A DNA stretch of 5,273 nucleotides, taken from positions 1 through 5,273 of the forward strand of contig JAICWX010000486.1 of the NCBI GenBank assembly GCA_025934635.1, in the 5' to 3' direction. Position 1 is the first letter of the stretch, and each line of letters opens with the position of its first letter. Below the pieces are notes generated by a model. It was not told the DNA's origin. It made no database searches and saw only the letters and a list, made by a program, of their open reading frames with translations. The translations under genes were made by a program, and so were the position numbers. This document shows, in pieces, positions 1 through 4,835 of this stretch. This DNA comes from Streptosporangiaceae bacterium. Its GTDB lineage: Bacteria; Actinomycetota; Actinomycetes; Streptosporangiales; Streptosporangiaceae.

Positions 1-501
1 GGCCAGCGCGAACGACGGGGTGTTCTGCTGGAACGTCGAGGTGAACCCGGCCACCGCGACGTCCTCCCAGGGAACGGCCTCGAGGAGTGCGTCCAGGTAG
101 GCCGGGACGTCGGTGTCCCGGATCCGGAGCAGCGTCTCCCGCAGTTCCCCGCGCGGTATCCCGAGATAGGAAAGCTCGTCGGCGAGGTCGTCGGCCAGGC
201 GCGCGTCGGGATCGGGAGCGGTACCGGGGAAGGCCGCGACGGAGAACAGCCATTCGCCCGCCAGCGGGCCGCGGGCCTGGCAGAGCCGGTCATAGCAGTC
301 CACGCCGATCCGCACCGCGAAGTCCAGGTTGGCGTGCAGGTTCCGGACCGGGAAACCGTGCTGTTCGGCCAGGGCCTTGAGCAGTCCGAGCTGGATCGAC
401 GGGCGGCTGGTCGCCATGAACGGCATGGAAACCAGGACCACCCGCGGCGCCTGCGCGCTGGGAAGGCCTGATGCCTGCGCGGTCGCGGCGGACGGCTCCA
501 T
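1..501 (-). CDS. RiPP maturation radical SAM protein (N-terminal 167 residues, runs off left edge)
   Basis: My own translation of the minus strand gives an open frame of 167 codons from ATG at 501 to the window edge with no stop. After about 20 poorly conserved residues it reads VVLVSMPFMATSRPSIQLG, then a GEWLFSVAAF segment (about residues 83-92) and a GFTSTFQQNTPSFALA segment at the end. I recognise these as the N-terminal signature of the 'RiPP maturation radical SAM protein 1' family (TIGR03975, rSAM_ocin_1), members of which are roughly 600-700 residues. In that family this region belongs to the cobalamin-binding-type Rossmann part, and the CxxxCxxC cluster motif lies further on, so it is outside the window. 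Such enzymes bind a [4Fe-4S] cluster and S-adenosylmethionine and modify ribosomal peptides, often by C-methylation at unactivated carbons. The start lies 19 nt after the precursor stop, which suggests one transcript. The Shine-Dalgarno is weak, so translation may be coupled. Family assignment is strong; the reaction on this substrate is inferred. Confidence 0.88.
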   Translation of the reverse strand, partial: MEPSAATAQASGLPSAQAPRVVLVSMPFMATSRPSIQLGLLKALAEQHGFPVRNLHANLDFAVRIGVDCYDRLCQARGPLAGEWLFSVAAFPGTAPDPDARLADDLADELSYLGIPRGELRETLLRIRDTDVPAYLDALLEAVPWEDVAVAGFTSTFQQNTPSFALA

Positions 502-520
502 GCCCGCGGTCCGGTCGATG

Positions 521-907
521 CTACCGGTGAATGCTGCTGTGCCGGTGAATGCTGCTGTGGCGATGGATGCTGTATGACACCGGCGCTGACGGCGCTTCAT
601 ACAGCGAATGCTCGCTGCCGCTCCCGGCGGCACCGCCGGAGCTGCTGTCTGGAGTAAAGGCCTGCCGAAGCTGCTCGCGGAGCTCGTCGACGGTGGCTGA
701 CCCGTCCACCAGCGCCTGCTCGTCGGGCGTGGCCGGCTCCGGCAGCGTCACTTCCCGCGGCCCGCCGGCCGGCCTGGTGTGCTCCGCGGCCAGCGCGAAG
801 ATCGACATCAGGAGGCTGCGCTCCTGATCGCTGAGATCCGGCTGGAGCGTGCTGATCTTCTCGATCAGGCTGTCGATGTCATCGCCGGTGAACTCCATAT
901 CGGCCAT
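521..907 (-). CDS. RiPP precursor peptide with repeated SIHR core
   Basis: This 128-residue protein sits directly upstream of the radical SAM gene. Residues 1-45 form an acidic, probably helical leader (MEFTGDDIDSLIEKI, then DQERSLLMSIFALAAEH). Residues 46-85 are Pro/Glu/Asp-rich with a second helical stretch (VDELREQLRQAF). Residues 86-100 are a Ser/Gly-rich linker containing GG at 91-92. The last 18 residues are three hexapeptides, SYSIHR-HSSIHR-HSSIHR, ending at the TAG stop. There is no Cys and no Trp, so thioether classes (lanthipeptides, sactipeptides) are excluded as the chemistry of this core. The acidic front and basic, His/Arg-rich tail fit a leader-core design. ATG 907 is preferred over ATG 898 because a GGGGG stretch lies about 6 nt before it. 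I do not recognise a named precursor family. The precursor role rests on the adjacent enzyme, gene order and repeat structure; the GG cleavage site is only a guess. Confidence 0.82.
   Translation of the reverse strand: MADMEFTGDDIDSLIEKISTLQPDLSDQERSLLMSIFALAAEHTRPAGGPREVTLPEPATPDEQALVDGSATVDELREQLRQAFTPDSSSGGAAGSGSEHSLYEAPSAPVSYSIHRHSSIHRHSSIHR
524..577 (-). repeat. Three 18-bp tandem repeats encoding the core hexapeptides
   Basis: Read on the minus strand, 577-560 encodes SYSIHR, 559-542 encodes HSSIHR and 541-524 encodes HSSIHR, followed at once by TAG (523-521). The second and third copies are identical at all 18 bases, including synonymous positions. The first differs both in residues (SY for HS) and in synonymous codons for I, H and R. 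Identity at the base level points to a recent unit duplication or conversion, as in RiPP precursors that release several products or one multiply modified peptide. Confidence 0.95.
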
Positions 908-929
908 CAGGAACCCCCATGATGCGAAA

Positions 930-944
930 GCGTTGTCCGGACGC
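930..944. promoter_or_regulatory. Inverted repeat around GTCCGGAC in the gap before the precursor gene
   Basis: The 97-bp gap between the AfsR-like gene and the precursor gene contains the 8-bp palindrome GTCCGGAC (935-942), flanked by GCGT on one side and ACGC on the other when read on the minus strand. It could be an operator or a short hairpin about 25-35 nt before the precursor start. No convincing -35/-10 pair is visible, and palindromes built from CCGG are common in GC-rich DNA, so the call is weak. The same gap holds an AAAGGAGG sequence (968-975, minus strand) that is not followed by a start codon. Confidence 0.2.
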
Positions 945-1004
945 CTTGTGAGCGTAGGGTGCGGTTGCCTCCTTTGTATAGCTGGCGAGCCGGTAGCAGG
1001 CCCG

Positions 1005-3851
1005 TTACCCCCGCATTCTGGCCCGGACCCGGCCGGCGCCGGGGTCGCCGAGGTGCTCGAGGATGGTCAGTGCGCGCTGCCAGGCACCGCGGGCGGCCGC
1101 GGGATCGCCGAAGGCCTGGTGGGCGTCCCCGAGGAAGACGAGGGTCTCGGCCTCGCTGTACCGGTCGCCGAGCTCGCCGAACCGGCTGATGGCCTGCTCG
1201 TAGCAGCTGGTGGCCTCGAGCCGGTGGCCGAGGTGGCGATGGGCGTAGCCGAGGCTGTCATAGGTCTCGGCCAGGCCCATCTGGTCATCGATCGCGCGCT
1301 GCCGGTCGAGGGCCTGCTGGCAGCAGTCGAGGGCCTGGCTGTAGTCACCGAGCTGGGCGTGGAACCAGCCCACCGCGTTGAGGGCCCGGGCCTGCCCGGT
1401 CTCGTTCCCGGCCGCCTGGAAGAGCGCGAGGGCCTGCTGGGCGTGGGGCAGGCCCTCGGCCGGCTGGCCGAGCCGCTCGAGCATCCAGGCCAGGTTCCGG
1501 TGCGCGTCGGCCTGGCCGTCGCCGTCGCCGAGCCCGGCGAACAGGTCGAGGGCCCGCTGGAGGTGCGCGCGGGCGCCCTCGTGGTCACCCAGCTGGAGGA
1601 ACGCCGCTCCCAGCAGGCGGTGCGACAGCGCCTGGGCCTGCTTGTCCTGCAGCCGCCGGGCGGCGTCCAGCGCGATGCCCTGGCTGTCCCGGCGATCCCG
1701 CCAGTACCCCCGATAGCCGAAATAGGGCGCCAGCGCCCAGGCCAGCTGCCAGCTGTGGGTGTCGGACCCGCAGGTCTGCCGCAAGATCGTCAGGAGCACC
1801 GCGTGCTCCGTCTCGAACCAGGCCAGCGCGTGCTTGGCGGTGGCCGGGTTCTCCGGCGTCACGCCCGGGCCGGGACCGGCCGGCGTGAACGGCCGGTCGC
1901 GGTGCGGGCTGAGCAGCTCGTCGGCGCGGTAGGCGGTGTGCAGGTAGTGGTCGAGCAGCCGCCGCCGGGCCGCCAGCCGGTAGTCCTCGGGATCGGTGGC
2001 GGCGGCGGTTTCGGTGGCGTACGCGCGGAGCAGGTCATGCAGGGCGAACCGGCCGGGAACGCGCTCGGTGACCAGGTGGGCGCGGGTCAGCTCGGCCAGC
2101 GCGGGCCGTACCTGTTCGCGCGGCATCCCGGCCAGGCTGGTCACGGCGGTCATCGCGATGTCCGGTCCGGCGGGCAGCCCGAGCAGCCGGAACAGCCGGC
2201 CGCCGGCCACGCTGAGCTGCCGGTAGGACCAGGAGAAGACCGCCCGCACGTTGGAAGCCTGGTCGGCGCTGTCGAAGGCGTCCAGCGATCCGCCCGCCTC
2301 ACGCAGCTCGGCCGCCAGCGCGGCCAGGCTGAATCCGGGGTGGGTGGCGGCCCGCGCCGCCACCAGCATCAAGGCCAGCGGCAGCCGGGCGCACAGGGCG
2401 ATGATGTCGTCGGCCGCCCCCGTTTCCGCGGACAGCCGGTCCGCGCCGATGCGCCGCGCCAGCAGCCGCCGCGCCTCGTCGGCGGTCAGCAGGTCGACGA
2501 CGACGGGCTTGGCCCCCTCGGTGACGATGAGCCCGGGCAGCTGGTTCCGGCTCGTCACGATGACCAGGCAGCCTGCCGCTCCGGGCAGCAGCGGCCGGAC
2601 TTGCTCCTCCGCCGCGGCGTTGTCCAGCAGGACCAGCATGCGCCGCCCGGCGAGCAGGCTGCGGTAGAGCGCAGCCTGCGCCTCGACGCTGGCGGGAATC
2701 TGCTGCGGCGCGACCCCGAAGGCGTCCAGGAAGCCCCGGATCGCCTCGGCCGGATCGGTCGCCGCGCCGCCCGGGTCGAAGCCGCGCAGGTTCACGTACA
2801 GCTGGCCGTCCGGGAACCGGTCGCTGACCTGGTGCGCCCAGTGCACCGCCAGGGCGGTCTTGCCGACCCCGGCGGTGCCGGTGATGGCCGTGATGACCAC
2901 GCTCGTCCCGGTGTCACCGCGGCCGGCCGTCAGCAGGGCGTCCAGCCGGCCGAGCTCGGCGTCGCGGCCGGTGAAGTCCGGTATCCGGTGCGGCAGCTGG
3001 GCCGGGAGCGGCCGCCGTGAGCCGGCCGCGGTCCCGTCATCCGGGGCGACCTCGGCGGCGGGCGGCGCGGCCAGCTGCGGATCGGCGGCCAGGATCTGCT
3101 GGTGCAGCCGCTGCAGCGGCGCCGAGGGCTCCACGCCGAGCTCGTCGTCCAGCCGGCGCCGGGTCTCGGTGTAGGCCGCCAGCGCGTCGCCCTGGCGGCC
3201 GGCCTGGTAGAGCGCCAGCATGAGCAGCCCGCGCAGCCGCTCCCGCAGCGGATGCTCGGCGATAAGGTCGCGCAGCTCCGCGATCGGATCGGTGCCGCCG
3301 CCGGCCGTCAGCTCGAGCTCGATCCGCTCCTCGACCACGCTGATCCGCGACTCGGCCAGCCGGTCGCGCTGCGCGTCCAGGAACGGGCTGTTCAGGCCGT
3401 CGCAGAGCGGCCCGCGCCACAGTCGCAGCGCGGCCCGCAGCGCCCCGGCCGCGTCCTCGAGCTGACCCGCGGCCCGGGCCGCCCGGGCCCCGGCCAGCTC
3501 GCTCTCGTAGTCCGCCAGGTCCAGCGAGCCGGCCGTCAGGGCCAGCTGATAGCCGGCCTCGCTCCAGGTCAGCAGCTCGGATCGGGTCCGGCCGGGACGG
3601 CCGGGCTCGAGCACCCGGCGCAGCCCCGATACGTGCCGCTGGACCAGGTTCACGGCGTGCCGGGGCGGCGCCTCGCCCCAGACGGCGCTGATCACCTGCT
3701 GCAAGCCGACCGGACGGCCCGCCTGCAGCGCAAGCACCGCCAGCACCACCCGTTGCTGAACCGGCCCGAGATCGAGGGCGGTCTCGTCCCGCCAGACCCG
3801 CAGCGAGCCGAGCACGCCGAATCTCAGCGCAGGATCGCCCGCCTCGTTCAT
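1005..3851 (-). CDS. AfsR/SARP-family regulator with NB-ARC and TPR domains
   Basis: This 948-residue protein is a probable transcriptional activator of the downstream RiPP genes. An OmpR-like winged-helix domain (about 5-100, with LRFGVLGSLRVWRD and NLVQRHVSGLRRVLE) is followed by a bacterial transcriptional activation (BTAD) domain (about 108-255, ending LGVEPSAPLQRLHQQIL). The NB-ARC ATPase follows, with Walker A GTAGVGKT (325-332), Walker B MLVLLDN (405-411), sensor VIVTSR (430-435) and an MHD-like LHDLLR (604-609). The C-terminus has five TPR units of exactly 40 residues each (about 741-940). Order and length match AfsR of Streptomyces coelicolor (about 990 residues), where nucleotide binding and kinase input gate DNA binding. 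ATG 3851 is preferred because AGGGAG lies 7 nt upstream; a TTG at 3869 would add six residues but lacks such a site. The gene is 97 bp from the precursor on the same strand, so it is likely cluster-specific. The target and signal are not visible. All nucleotide-binding motifs appear intact. Confidence 0.93.
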   Translation of the reverse strand: MNEAGDPALRFGVLGSLRVWRDETALDLGPVQQRVVLAVLALQAGRPVGLQQVISAVWGEAPPRHAVNLVQRHVSGLRRVLEPGRPGRTRSELLTWSEAGYQLALTAGSLDLADYESELAGARAARAAGQLEDAAGALRAALRLWRGPLCDGLNSPFLDAQRDRLAESRISVVEERIELELTAGGGTDPIAELRDLIAEHPLRERLRGLLMLALYQAGRQGDALAAYTETRRRLDDELGVEPSAPLQRLHQQILAADPQLAAPPAAEVAPDDGTAAGSRRPLPAQLPHRIPDFTGRDAELGRLDALLTAGRGDTGTSVVITAITGTAGVGKTALAVHWAHQVSDRFPDGQLYVNLRGFDPGGAATDPAEAIRGFLDAFGVAPQQIPASVEAQAALYRSLLAGRRMLVLLDNAAAEEQVRPLLPGAAGCLVIVTSRNQLPGLIVTEGAKPVVVDLLTADEARRLLARRIGADRLSAETGAADDIIALCARLPLALMLVAARAATHPGFSLAALAAELREAGGSLDAFDSADQASNVRAVFSWSYRQLSVAGGRLFRLLGLPAGPDIAMTAVTSLAGMPREQVRPALAELTRAHLVTERVPGRFALHDLLRAYATETAAATDPEDYRLAARRRLLDHYLHTAYRADELLSPHRDRPFTPAGPGPGVTPENPATAKHALAWFETEHAVLLTILRQTCGSDTHSWQLAWALAPYFGYRGYWRDRRDSQGIALDAARRLQDKQAQALSHRLLGAAFLQLGDHEGARAHLQRALDLFAGLGDGDGQADAHRNLAWMLERLGQPAEGLPHAQQALALFQAAGNETGQARALNAVGWFHAQLGDYSQALDCCQQALDRQRAIDDQMGLAETYDSLGYAHRHLGHRLEATSCYEQAISRFGELGDRYSEAETLVFLGDAHQAFGDPAAARGAWQRALTILEHLGDPGAGRVRARMRG

Positions 3852-3858
3852 TCCCCCA

Positions 3859-3864
3859 CTCCCT
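3859..3864 (-). promoter_or_regulatory. Ribosome binding site that decides the AfsR-like start
   Basis: On the minus strand AGGGAG lies 7 nt before ATG 3851, the expected spacing for 16S rRNA pairing. It lies just inside the upstream TTG 3869 alternative, which argues for the ATG. Confidence 0.6.
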
Positions 3865-3920
3865 GCCAAGGGACTTCAGACCACGGTAACGCGCCGGGGT
3901 CAGGACGGGCTCCCCCATTT

Positions 3921-3938
3921 TCCGCGGCTTCCCGCGGA
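3921..3938. promoter_or_regulatory. Perfect 7-bp inverted repeat in the divergent promoter region
   Basis: TCCGCGG and CCGCGGA are separated by CTTC. It lies about 70 bp upstream of the AfsR-like start and about 70 bp upstream of the sigma factor start, so a protein bound here could act on both genes. It could also fold as a hairpin in a 5' leader. Each arm contains the self-complementary CCGCGG, so it can also be read as a direct repeat. No known operator consensus is matched. Confidence 0.35.
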
Positions 3939-3954
3939 CGGCCCGGGAACGGCA

Positions 3955-3990
3955 CTGCAGCGCGTACTGCAGCGCCCGCTGCAAGGCCCG
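3955..3990. repeat. Three 12-bp tandem repeats upstream of the sigma factor
   Basis: CTGCAGCGC occurs at 3955 and 3967, and the diverged CTGCAAGGC at 3979, a strict 12-bp period ending 16 bp before the sigma factor start. SARP proteins typically bind direct heptamers at 11- or 22-bp spacing. The arrangement resembles this, but the 12-bp period does not fit it exactly. The array is the clearest repeated element in the divergent region and a candidate site for autoregulation or cross-regulation. It may instead be chance slippage. Confidence 0.45.
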
Positions 3991-4006
3991 GAGCCACGCT
4001 GATCCC

Positions 4007-4681
4007 ATGATGGTGAAGAACGGCAGCCCGCGATCCGGCCCGGCGCCCATCGCCGGCCTGGTGGCGCGGGCGGCAGACGGGGACGAGCAGGCCTGGCAGC
4101 AGATCGTCGAGCGGTTCGCCCCGCTGATCTGGTCGGTCTGCTTCCGGCACCGGCTCAGCGGCGCCGACGCCGAGGACGTCGTGCAGTCGGTGTGGCTGCA
4201 CCTGGTCAACCACCTCGGCAGCCTCCGCGACCCGGCCGCCCTGCCCGGCTGGCTGGTCACCGCGACCCGGCGGGAATGCTTCCGGAGCCTGCGCGCGGCC
4301 CGCCCGCAGCCGGTGACCGAGCTGCTGCCCGACGTGGCGGACATGGCCGATACGCAGGCCGTGGTGGCCGAGGAGGAAGTGCTCAGGGCCGAGCGTCACG
4401 CCGCCCTGCGCGCGGCGTTCGCCGACCTGCCCCCCGGCGGCCAGCGGCTGATGGAACTGCTCATCGTGGATCCGCCGCTGCCCTACACCGAGATCAGCGC
4501 GCGGCTGGGCATCCCGGTCGGCAGCATCGGGCCCACCCGCAGCCGCCTGCTGGCCCGGCTGCGCCGCCATCCGGCGCTGGCCGGGCTGGCCGCCACCGCG
4601 TCGGTCGGCACCGAACTAGCCAGCGCGGTACTGGCCGTCCCGAGACTGGCCAGCACAGAACTGGCAGGCGCCGCTGTGTGA
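4007..4681 (+). CDS. ECF-type sigma-70 family RNA polymerase sigma factor
   Basis: This 224-residue protein would direct core RNA polymerase to a specific promoter set. Region 2 covers about residues 16-98 and includes DAEDVVQSVWLHLVNHL and the DNA-contacting PGWLVTATRRECFRSLR. An acidic linker (about 103-127) leads to region 4 (about 130-188), whose helix-turn-helix reads YTEISARLGIPVGSIGPTRS. There is no region 1.1 or region 3, as expected for the ECF group, and the length is slightly above the usual 170-200 because of a 36-residue Ala/Leu-rich tail after region 4. The start has two consecutive ATG codons (4007, 4010) and a GTG next. The only purine-rich site, GGAG at 3990-3993, lies 13 nt before the first ATG, so initiation is not sharply defined. 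It is divergent from the AfsR-like gene. No anti-sigma gene adjoins it in the window. Its role in the RiPP cluster is only suggested by position. Confidence 0.9.
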   Translation: MMVKNGSPRSGPAPIAGLVARAADGDEQAWQQIVERFAPLIWSVCFRHRLSGADAEDVVQSVWLHLVNHLGSLRDPAALPGWLVTATRRECFRSLRAARPQPVTELLPDVADMADTQAVVAEEEVLRAERHAALRAAFADLPPGGQRLMELLIVDPPLPYTEISARLGIPVGSIGPTRSRLLARLRRHPALAGLAATASVGTELASAVLAVPRLASTELAGAAV

Positions 4682-4692
4682 TGCGGCCCACC

Positions 4693-4720
4693 TTAGATTA
4701 ACTATTCTTCCAAGTATTAT
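4693..4720 (+). promoter_or_regulatory. Probable promoter in an AT-rich island
   Basis: The stretch from about 4692 to 4738 is strikingly AT-rich in a GC-rich window. TATTAT (4715-4720) matches the -10 consensus at five of six positions. TTAGAT (4693-4698) lies 16 bp upstream as a weak -35. Transcription would start near 4727 and run into the ferredoxin-like frame and the winged-helix regulator. No terminator-like hairpin is seen between the sigma factor stop and this element. Confidence 0.5.
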
Positions 4721-4723
4721 TTG

Positions 4724-4734
4724 TGTAAATTACA
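4724..4734. promoter_or_regulatory. Candidate operator, 11-bp palindrome TGTAAATTACA
   Basis: TGTAA and TTACA flank a central A, and the overlapping TACATGTA (4731-4738) is a second palindrome. The position, just after the -10 box and across the expected transcription start, is where a repressor would bind. The downstream winged-helix regulator could be the ligand through autoregulation. The sequence does not match the CAAC-N6-GTTG site of cyanobacterial SufR, so the bound protein is unknown. Confidence 0.4.
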
Positions 4735-4754
4735 TGTACCTGGAAGGATGCGCC

Positions 4755-4835
4755 GTGACCTACCTGATCGCCCGGCCGTGCGTTGACGTGAAGGACCGGG
4801 CGTGCGTCGGGCGACGGGAAGAGAACGGGACGTGA
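4755..4835 (+). pseudogene. Truncated ferredoxin (FdxA-like) N-terminus, 26 codons
   Basis: From GTG 4755 the frame reads VTYLIARPCVDVKDRACV. This matches the highly conserved start of actinobacterial 7Fe-type ferredoxins (FdxA, MTYVIxxPCVDVKDxACxEECP). After residue 18 (base 4808) the match ends and eight unrelated residues (GRREENGT) lead to TGA. Full-length relatives have about 105-115 residues and further cluster-binding cysteines. Here only the cysteines at 9 and 17 remain, so a cluster-binding ferredoxin cannot be made. A good ribosome binding site (GGAAGGA, 4742-4748) and the upstream promoter are intact. The stop overlaps the next gene's GTG as GTGA, an arrangement typical of translational coupling. 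It may be a deletion remnant that now serves as a leader, or a genuine short leader peptide. The homology of the first 18 residues is clear; function is not. Confidence 0.72.
4816..4823 (+). promoter_or_regulatory. Ribosome binding site for the winged-helix regulator
   Basis: GGGAAGAG lies 8 nt before GTG 4832, inside the ferredoxin-like frame. It supports that GTG as the start and shows the regulator can also be initiated independently of the upstream frame. Confidence 0.5.

Noticed and set aside
524..577. Short tandem repeats as a CRISPR array.
   Set aside because: The units are contiguous without spacers, in frame and coding.
521..907. Lanthipeptide or sactipeptide precursor.
   Set aside because: The protein has no cysteine.
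908..970. A small minus-strand gene served by AAAGGAGG, whose frame would end TGATG at the precursor start.
   Set aside because: No start codon lies in that frame after the Shine-Dalgarno sequence, so only a stop-to-stop stretch exists.
849..3020. A 723-codon open frame on the plus strand opposite the AfsR-like gene.
   Set aside because: It is antisense to a clear multi-domain gene, its product is Gly/Val/Gln-rich without a recognisable domain, and long antisense frames are expected in GC-rich coding DNA.
3852..3869. TTG 3869 as start of the AfsR-like gene.
   Set aside because: ATG 3851 has AGGGAG at 7 nt spacing and places the conserved domain at the usual distance from the N-terminus.
3945..3966. 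GGGAAC followed by GTA as an ECF-type autoregulated promoter for the sigma gene.
   Set aside because: The spacing of about 13 bp is too short for ECF promoters (usually 16-17 bp).
3102..4010. A 302-codon plus-strand frame ending at the sigma factor start.
   Set aside because: It is a shadow of the AfsR-like gene; the product is Gln/Arg/Leu-rich with no domain, although it ends near the sigma start.
3037..4344. A 435-codon minus-strand frame spanning the divergent region and parts of both the regulator and the sigma factor.
   Set aside because: It crosses two well-supported genes in the wrong frame and its product is Arg/Ala-rich and low in complexity.
3848..4570. A 240-codon minus-strand frame opposite the sigma factor.
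   Set aside because: The sigma factor frame has clear region 2 and region 4 motifs; this one has none.
4755..4835. A complete ferredoxin broken only by a frameshift.
   Set aside because: No CxxxCP-type continuation is found in any frame after base 4808; the following bases encode the regulator start instead.
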